Source of the DNA: Ideonella_A sp963843805
GTDB lineage: Bacteria; Pseudomonadota; Gammaproteobacteria; Burkholderiales; Burkholderiaceae_C
NCBI GenBank assembly: GCA_963843805.1
Contig: CAWJLY010000001.1
Coordinates: 434,001-498,000 of the forward strand
Direction: 5' to 3'
Length of the DNA: 64,000 nt
The notes beneath the pieces were generated by a model. The model was not told where the DNA came from. It made no database searches and saw only the letters and a program-made list of their open reading frames with translations. The position numbers and the translations under genes are program-made. Shown here piece after piece: positions 18,851 to 30,890 of the stretch; the stretch's first letter is position 1; each line of letters begins with the position of its first letter.

Positions 18851-20345
18851 TTATGCCCCCTTGCTGGACGGCATCTTCGATACCAGCCTGAGCGAAACAT
18901 TCATCCCCTCGAGCTGGTAATGAGGACGCAGAAAGAACTTGGACGTATACATGCCCGGATTGCCTTCCACCTCCTCGACGACCACCTCCGCCGCCGCCAA
19001 TGGCCGCTGGGCCTTGGTGGCATCCGAAGATGTTTCGGGGTTGCCATCCACAAACTGCATGATCCACGTTTGCAACTCTCTCTGCATCGAGTCTGCGGTA
19101 GCGAATGAACCAACCTTGTCGCGAACCATACACTTCAAATAGTGCGCGAAGCGCGAGCTCGCGAACAAATACGGCAAACGTGCGGCAAGGTTGGCATTTG
19201 CCGTGGCATCGGGGTCGTCGTACTCGGCCGGCTTCTGCAGCGACTGGGCGCCGATGAAGGCGGCGAAGTCGCTGTTCTTGCGGTGCACCAGCGGCATGAA
19301 GCCGTTCTTCGCCAGCTCGGCTTCGCGCCGGTCGGAGATCGCGATCTCGGTCGGGCATTTCATGTCGACGCCGCCATCGTCGGTCGGGAAGCTGTGCACC
19401 GGCAGATTGGCCACCGCCCCGCCCGACTCGACACCGCGGATGGTCGTGCACCAGCCGTACAGCTTGAAGGCGCGCGTGATGTTGGTCGCCATCGCATAGG
19501 CCGAATTGGCCCAGACGTAGCGGTTGTGGTCGGTGCCCTCGACCTCCTCCTCGAAATCGAATCCTTCGACCGGATTGGTCTTGGCGCCGTACGGCAGGCG
19601 GGCCAGGAAGCGCGGCATCGCCAGGCCGATGTAGCGCGAGTCTTCCGATTCGCGCAGCGACCGCCAGGCGGCGTATTCGGCGCTCTGGAAGATCTTCGTC
19701 AGATCGCGCGGATTCGACAGCTCGCCCCACGAATCCATCTGCATCGTCGTCGGCGACGCACCGGCGATGAACGGCGCATGCGCTGCGGCCGATACCTTGG
19801 CCATTTCGGCCAGCAGTTCGACATCGGGCGGGCTGTGGTCGAAGTGGTAGTCGCCGACCAGACAGCCGTAACGGGCTGCCGCCGAGCTGGCCGAATTCCT
19901 CTTCGTAGACCTTCTTGAAGAACGGGCTCTGGTCCCAGGCCGTACCCTTGTAGCGCTTGAGCGTCTTGTGCAGCTCGTTCTTCGAGATGTTCATCACCCT
20001 GATCTTCAGGGTCTCGTCGGTCTCGGTGTTGTTGACCAGGTGATGCAGACCGCGCCAGGCACCTTCGAGCTTGGTGAAGTCCGGCGTGGTGCATGATCAG
20101 GTTGACCTGCTCGGTCAGCTTCTTGTCGATCGCCGCGATCATTCCTTCGATCGTCTTGAAGACATCGTTGCGAGATCAGCTTGGTATCGGCAAGCGCCTG
20201 CTGGGCCAGCGTGAAGACCGCGCGTCTCGACCGCCGTCTTGGCATGATCGGTCTTCGGCTTGAACTCCTTCTGCAGCAGCGCGGCGAAATCGTCGAGTTC
20301 GGCGGTGGCGCCGGCGGGTTGAGCGGACTCTTGTTGGGTCGACAT
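18851..20345 (-). CDS. tssC: T6SS sheath large subunit TssC, frameshifted
   Basis: Large subunit of the contractile sheath (about 498 residues). The N-terminus MSTQQESAQPAGATAELDDF is followed after frame changes by IAAIDKKLTEQVNLIMHH, the expected QVNxIxH motif, and by the conserved C-terminal two thirds. That part is in one frame from 19804 down: IGLAMPRFLARLPYGAKTNP, VEGFDFEEEVEGTDHNRYVW, LKCMVRDKVGSFATADSMQ, and NPGMYTSKFFLRPHYQLEGM. It starts three bases after the tssB stop, with GGAAGG as ribosome site. Frame changes near 20220, 20165, 20095 and 19880. Confidence 0.92.
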
Positions 20346-20348
20346 GGC

Positions 20349-20896
20349 TTAATCCTTCCAGTACGTGGGCGACGATTGGCGTCAGGCGGCGGGCGTCTTC
20401 GTCGGCCGGCTTCGGGCCGACCGCCAGCGACTTCAGCAACGCGGGATCGTTCGAGCACCTTGCCGAGCAACTCTTCGGCGCCGACCTTGCCGTCCATGTA
20501 GCTCAGCAGGTCCTTCAACTGGTTGCGCGCCTCGAGCAGGTTGTTCAGCGCACCAACCTTCTTCGCCACCGCCTCGGGGGTGAAGTCGTCCATGCTCTCG
20601 AACGTGATGTCGACACTCATGTTGCCTTCGCCGGTCAGCGTGTTGGGCACGACGAATGCGGTGCGCGGCTTCATCGATTTCAGGCGATCGTCGAAATTGT
20701 CGACGTCGATCTCGAGGAACTTGCGGTCTGCCACCGGCGCCAGCGGCTCGGCCGGCTTGCCCGACAGGTCGGCCATCACGCCCATGATGAACGGGATCTG
20801 GATCTTCTTCTTCGACCCGTACAGCTCGACGTCGTATTCGATCTGGACCCGCGGTGACCGGTTGCGTGCGATGAATTTCTGACTGCTGCTTGCCAT
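20349..20896 (-). CDS. tssB: T6SS sheath small subunit TssB, frameshifted near the end
   Basis: Small sheath subunit that intertwines with TssC. The first 150 residues are intact: QKFIARNRSPRVQIEYDVEL, KKIQIPFIMGVMADLSGKPA, FLEIDVDNFDDRLKSMKPRT, MSVDITFESMDDFTPEAVAK and LEARNQLKDLLSYMDGKVGA. After a frame change near 20450 the C-terminus reads LLKSLAVGPKPADEDA, and a second change near 20380 leads to SPTYWKD and TAA at 20349. AGGAGA precedes the ATG at 20896. It is directly upstream of tssC and presumably coupled with it. Confidence 0.92.
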
Positions 20897-20964
20897 GGTC
20901 GTAAATCTCCTGGTTGAGGGTGGGATCCGCATGCAAGAACCCGGCGCGTCAAACGCCGACCGGA

Positions 20965-22025
20965 TCAGGACTCTGGCTCGTCGAGCGGAACACCGCCCAA
21001 CAGTTCGATGCGCTCCTTCGAATCGGGCATCAATTCCTTGACGATCGTCGCGAAGTCGGACTGCAGCATCTTCACAGCCCGGTCAATGAACATCGGCGCC
21101 GGGCTGCTGGGCTCGGTCTTGCGCACGAACAGCTGCAACCTGTTCGAGTATCTTGATCGCATCTGCACGGGATCCTAGCGCGCCTCCCGCTTTTGCGCCA
21201 CCCCCCGCTATCGCGCCGTCGTCCAACCGGCCCACCGCTGCCTTCGCCATCACCAGCATCGTCGTCGGCACTGCCGTCGTCGGCCGACCTCGTCGTAGAA
21301 GTCCTTGACCAGGCGCTTCAGTCGTCTGACGCAGCGTGTCGATGCTCGGCGCGTCGTTGGTCTTGTCGCGAAACAGCTTGATCAGGCGCGTTGCATGCCT
21401 GCCAGCGCAGTCCTCGACAGCGGCGCGCCGGCGCAGCGTTGCTTCCGGGTCGCCGGTTCGCCAGGCAACCTCCAGCAAGCCCTTGGTCGGCGCCTGCGTG
21501 CCTTCGGCCGCCGCGATCCGCCCGGCGACGATATCCAGGTCGCTGACCGTATACGAGCCGGCCTCGCGCGACTCGACGATGCGTGCTGGCGCGCAACGTA
21601 TCGGATCAGGCCTGTCGGCATCGTCGAGATTGGCCAGCGCATTCAGCCGCTCGATCGGATCGTCGCCTTCGTCGGCATCGAGCACCGGATGCACGGTGTC
21701 CCAATACTGCTCGCACAAGCGGCCGACCAGCTGCATGCCTTCGCCAAGGCCGGGCAGGCCGTTGAGCGCGAGCAGCGAGCGAACCAGGATGACGGCTGCA
21801 CGCAGATCCTTGGTCTGCGCGAAGATGGCCGTCCCGGCGTCGCGCACCTTGCGCCATTCAGGCTCCTCGCCGCCGACCATCTCGCGGGTCTCCGGGTCGA
21901 GCTTGCCCGGGGTTGCCGGTCGACAGCCGCTCGAGTTCGGCGACTTCGCTGTATTCGAGGTTCTCGCCGGCAGGCAATGCTTCGCTGACCGGGGCCAGCA
22001 AGGCGTCGATATCGATGATGGCCAT
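20965..22025 (-). CDS. tssA: T6SS cap/assembly protein TssA (ImpA-type), frameshifted
   Basis: Protein that docks the tail tube and sheath to the baseplate. The ImpA N-terminal domain is clear: MAIIDIDALLAPVSEALPAG, ENLEYSEVAELERL, PEWRKVRDAGTAIFAQTKDL, and GEGMQLVGRLCEQYWDTVHP. The C-terminal part, in another frame, is PMFIDRAVKMLQSDFATIVK and ends GGVPLDEPES. In the middle the frame slips near 21910, 21590, 21290 and 21160. Span is about 353 codons. It lies between tagF and tssB and starts with a GAGGA site 11 bases upstream. Confidence 0.85.
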
Positions 22026-22081
22026 GGTTTCGAAAGGTCCTCTGAGACAGAAGCGTGGAAGCGACAGTCCCGGCTGCGGCC

Positions 22082-22780
22082 TCACGGCCAGCGGCCATCG
22101 ATGAAGGCATGAAATTCGGCTGCTTCGGGCAGCCCGTCGCAGCGGTGCAGACAACGGCAGCGTGCTGCTCGTTGCCCCAGGAAAAGAAGCAGCTCTGCGC
22201 CGGGCCCGGCGGCTTCGGCCATCCGCAGCGCCGACCGGCATGTCGGCATCGACCGGAAATTGCAGGTTGCGCTGGTCGCTCAGGCCGGCTCTGCGGGTCA
22301 GGCAGTTCAACCACTTGCGACTGACGCGAACGGTCGGCCGCCGCGACCGGCGCCAGCAGGCTCAAGCCGTCGAGCGACCGGTCGAAGGCGTCGAAGCTGA
22401 GCCGCGGGTCGAGCCCGCGCAGCGCGGCGTCCTCGACCGTGAAAAAAGCCTCGTCCTGCTCGATCACGGCGTAGCGCCCGGTCCAGCTTGACGGCAGCGG
22501 CTCGACCAGCGCCAGCGGAAACTGTCGCCCGACGCGGTCGACGCTGGCGAACCACAGGCCGATCCAGCCGCCGGTGCCGATCACGCCGGGCCCGCAGCTG
22601 GAACCGCCACAGCGGCGCGGTCGAGATAGGTGTCGTTCCAGCCCGCAGCCAATCGACGCTGCGCGCCTGCGACATGCCGGCCTGCAGCCAGCCATCCCAG
22701 GCCGCGGTGAATTCCCAGGGCAATCGGCGGCTGACGAAATCGCCCTGGCTGGGCAGCTTGCCGAAGAGTCCGATGGCCAC
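22082..22780 (-). CDS. tagF: T6SS post-translational repressor TagF (ImpM-like), frameshifted
   Basis: TagF proteins restrain T6SS assembly post-translationally, in several species by binding the FHA protein. The family start is unmistakable: IGLFGKLPSQGDFVSRRLP, then WEFTAAWDGWLQAGMSQARS, and the next part TGGWIGLWFASVDRVGRQFP. After more frame changes come FFSWGNEQHAAVV and FHAFIDGRWP with TGA at 22082. The predicted GTG start at 22780 is ten bases past the tssM stop; no strong ribosome site is visible, suggesting coupling. Total about 233 codons. Frame changes are near 22610, 22595, 22310 and 22135. Confidence 0.82.
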
Positions 22781-22788
22781 GGGGCGGC

Positions 22789-25700
22789 TCAGGAAGGGCA
22801 GCGCAGTTGCGCGATTTCCGGCAACTGCAGCGGATTGCGAACACTCGGCGAGCGCAACTCGAAGACTGCCTTCTTGCCGCGCAAAGCTGAACGAGATGAT
22901 CATGCGCTCGGCCGACCCGCCCTCACGCTTGGCCGCATCGACCATCCGGAACAGCGCCCACTGACCATCGAATGCAAGATTGGCGGCGCCTCGAGTCGAT
23001 CGCCGACCATCGCGGCCAGCCGGATATTCGGCACCGCGCTGATGCTGGGCCAGTTCAGCCGGATCGCCGAGCCGCCACCGCCGGTCATGCGCGTCATCTG
23101 CCCGTCGACGGTAACCTGGACTTCGCTGATGCCATCGTCGAGCTTGGTCAGGACCAGGTCGGCGGTGACCGAGGGGTTCGGGCCGCCGGTCGGAAAAAAT
23201 GCTTCGCGGATCGCCGAGGCGCGCTGGAACTGGGTCAGCGTCGCCTGCGGAAAGCTCTCGACATTTTCGGCCAGCTTGATCGGTTTCCACTGCGGTCCCG
23301 AGCGGGTCGTACAGACCCTGCATCTTGGTCTTGAGGAAGCTGTCGAAGGTGCCGTTCGGCCCGAACAACGCGGGCGAAATCGGCCGGCGGCACTTCGCGC
23401 GCCTGGCCCTTTGGCAAACGGATAGCGGCCTTCGATCACCTGCTTGCAAGCCGAGCCGACTTCGGCCACCACCTGCTTCTGGATGCCGGCCTGCGCGCCC
23501 GACGCGGCCTGTCCGGAACTGCTCGAGATCAGCCCGGCAAGCAGCGTATTCAACGGCGGCGGCATCCGATCGGCCTCGCCCTTGATGCGCGCAATCACCA
23601 TCGAATCGGACGGCGGCGGCGCGCCGCGCTTGATGGCATCTTCGGTGGCGCGAAGCTGCAGCTCGTATTCGCGCAGCACCTGCAGCGTCGCGTCGAGCGG
23701 CGTGGCCGTGCCCGGTGGCGCCAGCACGACGCGGTGCAACTGCTCGAAATATTTGTCGACCTGCGCTTCCGGCCGATCCATCGCCCGCGCCTGCACCGCA
23801 TTGCCAGGATCGCCGAGCAAGCGGTCGACCGTGTTTTTCACCGATGTGGTGACTTTGTCGAGCGCCTTCGATGCCGACGCCTCGACCGATCGGTTCTCGG
23901 TCGGTCGCCAGCTTGGTTTCGCGGGCAATCGCTGACAGCAGTGTCTTCAGCGGCGAGTCCGGTGCCGACAGCAGCGTGATCGAGCGGATGCTGCGCCTGC
24001 AGATCGGCCGGCGGGATCAGCATCAGGTCGCGCAGCAGTTCGTCCCAGACCTTGATGTACTCGGCCAGATACAGCCGCTGCACTTCGGCCAGCGCGGTGA
24101 CCGCGCGGTTGGCCCCCTGGTTGGCATATTTGGGCCCGAGCACCCAGGCCTCTTCATCGGCCAGCTGCTTGACCATCGCCGGCGCCTGGGCACGGAAGGT
24201 CTTGTCGTAGCCGGCGATCGTGAACATCGCCGGGATCGGTTTGGTCAGCGGCGCGCCGCTGCGCCGCGCCAGCACCAGCGGGCCTGACGGACCGGCGGCA
24301 TGGTGAACCTGGAAATCGGGCACTGCCGTGCCAGGGCCGAACAGCTTCAGACGGGCAAACGCGCGCTGCGCCAGCGATGCACTGGCCAGCTGCGCGCGGA
24401 CCGCCTCGACCAGCGTCTTGTCCATCGGCAAGCGCCATCTCCAGCGGCTTCTGCTCGAGAGCGGTGCGCAGGTGGCTGCGCAGCGCCGCCCGGTCGGTCT
24501 CCTGCACTTCGCGCGGGAAACGTGCGCTCCCAGTCGCTGTTCACCAGCGCCTCGACGTCGTCGATCGCCAGGTGCTTGGCGTCGAACAGCATCAGATAGG
24601 CCTTCAGCACCTCGTAGCGCGCTTCCGGCGAGGTGGTTTCACGCAGCAGGCTTTCGAGGCGCAACGCAATGCGCGGCAGGAACGCATCGCGCAGCAGGTC
24701 GAGGTAGGACTGCTGCGACGGCACGCCCAGCTTGTCGCCCTGGTACAGGCCCAGACCCATCGTCAGCGGCACGCTGTCGTCGCGGTGGGCATAAGCCGGT
24801 GGGCATGTCGCGCAGCGCGTTCAGCGCGCCGAGCGGCACCAGCACATCGCCTTGCAGCGGCTTGGGCAACGCGGCGACCTGCTTGTTCAGCTCGGCGGCG
24901 CTCTGGCTGACTTCACCGATCAGCGCCTTGTTTCGGACGAAGCTGACCGTCCAGCCGGCCGACCAGCAGCAAGGCAAGCAGGCCGAGCGTCGGCATAGCC
25001 GGCGAACACCATCCGGCTGCGCCGCCGCTCGATCAGCGCGCTGCGTCCACCGAGGTCGGATTCGGCGAAGACGACTTCGCGCAGCAGCCGCGTCAGGAAG
25101 TAGCTGCGGCCCGACGCAGCCGCCGGCGGCAGCACCTGCCGCTCCAGCCCGTAGTTGCGCGAGATGTTGCCCAGCACCCGGTCGAACGGGCTGCCCTCCT
25201 GCGTGCCGCTGGTGAAATAGACGCCGCGCAGCATCGCCTCCTCGGCGAACGCCGACGACTGGAAGACCTCGTCGAGGAAGCCCTTGACCAGGCCTTTCAA
25301 GCCGGCGAACTGCTGCGGGAAGGTGATAGATCGTCGCCCGCTTCTGCGGATCGCGCTCTTCCTCCATGCGCGGTCAACAGGCGCTCGTTCAGCCGGTTGA
25401 CCAGCAGGTCGAATTCCGCGTCGAACTGGGCCACCGCCGCCTGCCCGGCGCCCTGCGCCTGGTACGGGAAGGTCATGCCCCAGGCCTGCGCGCGCGCCTC
25501 GCGACCGAGGTCGTTGTAGTACTCGGCGAAGCCGGCCAGCAGGTCGGCCTTGGTGACCACCAGATAGAGCGGGAAGCGAACACCCGAGCGTCGTCGTAGA
25601 GCTCCTGGATGCGGGCGCGCACCGAGCGCGCATATTCGGCGCGCTCCTCGGGCCGACTGGATGAACAGGTCGGATACGCTGAGCGTGATGATCGCGCCGT

Positions 25701-26364
25701 TCAGCGGCAGCTGCGGGCGGAACTTCTTCAGCAGGCCGAGAAAGCCGAGCCAGGCCGTCGAATCGACCTCGCGGTTGCTGGTCTGCGTGGTGTAGCGGCC
25801 GGCCGTATCGAGCAGCACCGCCTCGTCGGTGAACCACCAGTCGCAGTTGCGCGTGCCGCCGACACCCTTGACGGCATCCTTGCCGAGCGACTCGGCGAGC
25901 GGAAATTTGCAGCCCCGAGTTGATCAGCGCCGTGGTCTTGCCCGATCCCGGCGCGCCGATGAACATGTACCACGGCAGCTGGTACAGATAGTTGCGCCCG
26001 CCGCCCGACTTGTCGTCGAAGCGCGCCTTGCGCAGCACCGCCCATCGCCTGGTCGAAGCGCTGCTTCAGCTCGGCCACTTCGCGCTGCGACAACGCCGCC
26101 GTATCGGCCTCGCTGCCGCTGATCGCGTTGAGCATCCGCTTGTTGGCGCGCCAGGCACGGAAATACTTGATGCCCTCCCAGGCCGCGAAACAGAAGACGA
26201 TGAAGCACGATCAGACCGATTCGCGCCGCCGCCGAAGCCAGCGGCCGGAAGTCGTAGAACGCGATCGCGTCGCCGGCAAACCAGATCAGCAGCGACAGGA
26301 TCAACAGCCCGATCGCCGACAAGACCCAGCGATTGGTAAAGAAGCGCTTCAACTTAGCCCACAT
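22789..26364 (-). CDS. tssM: T6SS inner-membrane protein TssM (IcmF family), frameshifted
   Basis: Large membrane-complex subunit, about 1192 codons, a normal length. The N-terminus MWAKLKRFFTNRWVLSAIGL leads into transmembrane segments (LLILSLLIWFAGDAIAFYDF and a second one near 26210). A cytoplasmic domain carries Walker A WYMFIGAPGSGKTTALINSG near residue 138 and VHRRGGAARY/LLDTAGRYTTQTSN, the Walker B area. The periplasmic part includes LLTMGLGLYQGDKL-like sequence, VLGPKYANQGANRAVTALAE and NKSPKSPLKTLLSAI-like sequence. The C-terminus ends ELRSPSVRNPLQLPEIAQLR before TGA at 22789. More than ten frame changes are spread along it. It starts 22 bases after tssL. Confidence 0.9.
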
Positions 26365-26386
26365 CGACGGCGTCCTGCAATCTGGG

Positions 26387-27716
26387 TTAGGCGGGTTTGC
26401 GCAAGAAGATCTCGACCCGGCGATTGCGCGAGCGGCCTTCGGGCGTGGTGTTGGGAACCACGCGGCTTGCGAGTCGGCGACACCCTCGACCTTGATCCGC
26501 GCCGGATCCTTGACGGTCATCAGCAGCCGATCGGCGATGCCGCTTGCGCCCGGCCGACCGACAACTCGTAGTTCGACGGAAACCGCAAGCGTGCCGCCGG
26601 GCACGTTGTCGGTATGGCCGGTGACCGTGATGAAGCCCGGCACCTTGTTCAGTTCGTCGCCGATCCGGTCGAGCACGGGCAGCAGCTTCGGATCGAGATC
26701 GGCGCTGCCGCTCTTGTAGATGCTGTCGCCGCGCAGCACCACCCTGGCCTCGCGTGGCGTCTTCGAACACCTCGAGCAGGCCCTGCTGGATCTCGGTCAG
26801 CAGCAGCGGCCGCAGGCGCGGCACGAACGGCGGCGGCGGCTCGAGCGGACCGGAATTGGCGCGCTGCAGGTTGCCCGGGTCGGCACGGATCGACGCGACG
26901 CTGGCGAACACCGGATCCGACGTCGCGCGCCAGCAGCACCACATAGACGAAATAGAAGATGAAGACGAACAGGCCGAGCAGCGCCAGCATCGATCCACGG
27001 CGGGATCCGGCGCACCAGCGGCTTGGCCGACTTCTGCACGCCGCAGCCAATGCGGCGACAGGTCGCGGTCGAATTCGCCGCGCTCGCGCCGGATCACGTT
27101 GTAGACGCGGTCGCGCAGCGCCTCGAGCTGCGAGCGGCCGTTGTCGATCACCCGGTAACGGCCTTCGAAGCCGAGCGCGAGGCAGGCGTACATCAGCTCG
27201 ATCAGGTCGAGGTTGCGGCGCGGATCCTCGAGCGCCTTGTCGAGCAGCAGGAAGAACTTCTCGCCGCCGAAACCTTCCTTGTGCAAGCGTGACCAGCAGG
27301 CTCTCGCGCGACCACGACGAACTGGCGCCCCACGGCATCACCATGACCGTCTCGTCGATCATCGTGCACAGGGCATAGCGGCCGATCAGGATATGTTCGG
27401 GACTGCAGTTGGCACGCCGCGCCGCGGCCTCGAACTCGGCCATCGCGCGCAGCAGGTATTCGCGCAGCGCGGCCGGATTCTGGTGCGACAGCGTGCGCCG
27501 GATCGTCGGCACCGACGCTCAGCAGCACCGAGCGCGCTGGCGACCAGCGGATTGACGCCGACCTGCGGCGGCGCTCGCCGGCGCCGCCTGCATCGACCGG
27601 CTGCATCGGCGGCGCCTGCGGCGCCGGCCGGCTGCGCCGCCGAGCGCCGCCCGCCCGGACGCGGAATCATGATCGTCGATTCGGAGTCGGGGATCGGGAA
27701 ACAGGGGATCGGCCAT
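26387..27716 (-). CDS. tssL: T6SS membrane protein TssL with C-terminal OmpA domain, frameshifted
   Basis: DotU-type inner-membrane protein with an added peptidoglycan-binding domain. After a Pro/Gly/Ala-rich N-terminus, the DotU domain reads ALREYLLRAMAEFEAAARRA, HILIGRYALCTMIDETVMVM and PWGASSSWSRESLL, then FFLLLDKALEDPRRNLDLIE and LALGFEGRYRVIDNGRSQLE. One membrane helix (LLGLFVFIFYFVYVVLLA) lies near residue 242. The C-terminal OmpA domain has VTGHTDNVPGG and NRRVEIFLRKPA at the end. A peptidoglycan anchor in TssL is typical of loci that lack TssJ or a separate anchoring protein. Frame changes near 27650, 27510, 27290, 27040, 26920, 26750, 26550 and 26460. Confidence 0.88.
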
Positions 27717-27738
27717 CGTTGGTCAACCTCAGCGGGCG

Positions 27739-29079
27739 TCAGGCGCGCAACGCCCACAGTTCCATGTGCAGCCCCGGAAAGTCACCGGCGATGTGCAGCG
27801 CCAGCAGCTTGCCGACTTCGAGCGGCTTCCAGAACTCGCTGCGGCGGTCGAGCTCGAAATAGGTGTAGCCGGCGTAGAACGGCAGGCTCGGCGGCGCCAT
27901 CGGCAGCGGCTGCACCGTGATGCCAGGCAGATGCGACATCACCATGTCGCGGATCTTTTCGGCCGGCCCGATCTTCACCTCGCGCGGCAGGCGCTGGCGC
28001 AGCGCTTCGCTGTTGATCTGCGCATTGACGACCATGATGAACGATGCGCGTGCGGATCAGTTCGAGGTCGGGAATCATGCCGGTATACAGACCCTTGGCG
28101 CGCTCCTGCAGCGGGATGTTGATCGCGTTCGGATTGATGACCTCGGTCAGCAGGTCGCGGATGTCGACCATCAGCGGCTCGAAACTGCCGCGCAGGTCGT
28201 CGTGCCGATAGGCGGCGAAATCGGTGGCCCGGCGCTTGCGCCGCGCCGAGAAGGTGGCCATTTCGCCGGCCAGCTGCAGCAGCACCGTATACAGCGCCTC
28301 GGGATGCAATGTCTCGCGCCGCGCCAGGTGCGCCAGCCAGGGATCGAAGCGGTTGGCGATCTGCAGCATCAGGAATTCGGAGATCTCGCCGACGCCCTTC
28401 TGCGTCGACTGGTTGAGCCGCCCGGACAGCGCACTCGGCGCGATGGCGCACCAGGTTGCGCGCCTCTTCGAGAAAATCGCGCAGGTGGCGATTGGTGCGC
28501 ACTCGAGCATCGGCGGGATATACGCCTCGTCGAGGACGACGGCGCCGGTGCTGCGCCGCTCGATCACGCGGGCCAGCCCCATCGTGCAGAAGGCATCGCG
28601 CGGATCGCCTTCGACCACGTAGCGCAGGTTGAGCCGGCCCAGCCGCATGTCGGCCGCCTCCTGCGAGCCGAGCACCGCATCGTCGACTTCGTGATCGGCG
28701 CCGACATAGCGGGCCAGCACCGACTGCGCGCTGGCTTCGACCGCGAACTCGGGCATGCCGGCGCGCCAGGCCGGCAGCGCCAGATAGATGAAGGCATCCT
28801 TCAGATCAGTCGGGCACCTCGAGCGGCGGCGGCGCCGGGTATTCCTGCGGGATGGAGAACGGCGTGCCGTCGGGCAGCACGCCCTGCGCCTCCTTGATCG
28901 AGACGCGGCCGATCTTCAGCGCCTCGTCGTCGAGCACCAAGCTGGCTGAAGCCCCACGGATGCGCCAACGCACCGGCGGTGCGCGCCTGGACCAGCATCT
29001 CGACCGAGCGCTCCATCTGCTGGAAATGCTGCGGCCGCAGGAACAAGCCCTCGGACCAAATGACGCGATTTCTGCTCAT
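27739..29079 (-). CDS. tssK: T6SS baseplate/membrane-complex linker TssK, frameshifted
   Basis: Trimeric protein that joins the baseplate to the TssJLM complex. The N-terminal signature MSRNRVIWSEGLFLRPQHFQ is complete. Later conserved blocks are FAVEASAQSVLARYVGADHE, DMRLGRLNLRYVVEGDPRDA, VVLDEAYIPPMLEC, QSTQKGVGEISEFLMLQIAN, ANRFDPWLAHLARRETLHPE, and near the end VKIGPAEKIRDMVMSHLPGI and FYAGYTYFELDRRSEFWKPL. Span about 447 codons. Frame changes near 28935, 28800, 28500, 28440 and 28045. No good ribosome site is visible before ATG 29079, yet the family N-terminus fixes that start. Confidence 0.9.
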
Positions 29080-29157
29080 GCTTGTTGTCGGTGACCTGGC
29101 AAGGACCAGCTGGGCGCCACCTGATGCCGCTCGGTGCGACATGCAAAGCTCAACAAC

Positions 29158-30841
29158 TCACTCTAACACCGGCATGCGCGCCATCCAAGCCCCGCCAGTG
29201 CGCCCGTGACCCGGCCAACGCGGTTGCCGGGCGGCGCCGCAGTCACGTCCTGCGCAGCGACACCGGCAATCGAAGCTGACCAGCGGGCCTTCAGCTTCGG
29301 ACTCGACGACGCGATGCTGCGCCAGGTTGCCGAGCCTGGCGTGCGGCAGGCTGCGATGGCTGATCAAGCGGCATGATCCCGGATTGCGCGACCGCCTGCG
29401 CCTGGCGCTCGCTCATGTACAACTCGGCCACCGCCTGCAGTGCGGGCTCGTCGCCGCTGCGGTCGATGAATGCCGGCAGATCTTCGAGCTCGACCGCCGA
29501 CTCGGCCTGCATGTCCCAGCCTGCATCGGTGAAGGCGCGCGCCAGCAAAGCCGCCAGATCGAGTGCAGCCGAGCGCCACGGCAACTCGCCATCCGACGCA
29601 GCCGCCGGCCAAGCTCCTCGAACGCAAAGGCCGCTGACCGGTTGGGTCTTCGCGCCATACGGCAGGCGCGCCAGCACGCCCGGCCAGACCAGCCCGACAT
29701 GCGGTGCGACCCAGCTCGATCTGCAACGCCTGCCAGCGCTCTTGCGCCTGTGCATCGGCCGGCATCGCGAACGACGCCCGCCCAGGCGTCCGGGCGCATC
29801 GATCAGCGCCAGCGGCGCAGCGGCCGAGCCGAGCAACACGGCGCCTTCGCTGGCCGCCAGCGCGCCCAGCCCGGCCAGCAATGCCAGTTCGGCTGCGCTC
29901 GGCACCGAACTCGTACAGCGCGACCAACACGCGCATAACCTTCTTCTTCGCCCTCGTGCAAGCGGCGGGCGGCAAGCTTGCTGGCCAGCGGCATGCGGGC
30001 GGCATCCCCTTCGGCTGCCGCCAGGCTCGCCAAGCAATCGGCGGCACTGGCATCGACCAGCTTCGAGCAGGACCTGCCCGTCCATCTCGACCGTGCGAAC
30101 GAATTGATCGAGCGCGCGCCAGGCGCCTTCGAGCGCCCGCCAATGCGGATCGCGCAGCACGGTCTGCATGGTCGCGCTGATCGCGCGGTCGATCGAATCG
30201 ATCAGCGGCTGCTGCAGATGCGACGGTTGCCGGCACGATGAACGGCGCCACCACGCTGCGCATCAGCCGGTCGACTGCGGAATCGACGCTGCCGGCCGCG
30301 CGGCTGCGGCTGCCGCAGAGGCAGCGCCGGCGCCGAGCCGAGCAGCCGCTGCAAGCGTGGCCGCATCGTCTTCGCCGCTGGCCGACTCTGCCTGCGACTG
30401 CGCCGGCAGCCGCGCCGGTGGCGCGTCGCTCGGCACGCATCTCGGCCGCCGCCTGCTCGAACGTCGCCGGGTCGGCCAGCCGGTGTCGCAGATCGCGCAA
30501 TCGGGCGAACAGCGGCAGGCGGGCGAACAGCGAGTCGGGTTCGAAGTCGTCGAGGCTGCTCAAGCGCGATCTGCACCGGCCGTCCGGCGATTGCTCCAGA
30601 CGGCAGTTCGAGTGCACGGCGCACATGCGCCCGCAATGACGCGCATCGAAACTGTCGAGATCGACTGTGACGGGCGCGAAACTCGGCGCTCGGACTGCTC
30701 GTCCTGCGACGCGAGGCTCGGCCGGAAAAATCACCCACCACGAGCACCCGGAACATCTGACCCGACTCGACCGGCTGCGGCATCGCCGCTCGCGCGCTTG
30801 GCGTTGCCGAATTCGAAGCTCATGTCGATTCCGCTGGTCAT
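29158..30841 (-). CDS. second TssC-like T6SS sheath-domain protein with TssB-like N-terminus, frameshifted
   Basis: A T6SS protein related to the sheath subunits but distinct from tssC. The N-terminus (MTSGIDMSFEFGNAKRAS, then MFRVLVVGDFSGRASR, and SSLDDFEPDSLFARLPLFAR) resembles the TssB fold. The later part (VDSAVDRLMRSVVAPFIVPA, MQTVLRDPHWRALEGAWRAL, ARLPYGAKTQPVSGL, VELEDLPAFIDRSGDEPALQ and LYMSERQAQAVAQSGIMPL) resembles a shortened TssC. Agrobacterium imp loci also carry two TssC-type proteins. ATG 30841 has AGGAG seven bases upstream; a second ATG lies at 30823. The C-terminal end is uncertain because three frames are possible after 29340. There are eight or more frame changes. Its role is unknown; a baseplate or sheath-initiation job is an inference. 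Confidence 0.75.
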
Positions 30842-30890
30842 GACCGATCTCCTGGAAATCGCCGTCGCGAGTGCCGCGTAGCGGGTCTGA

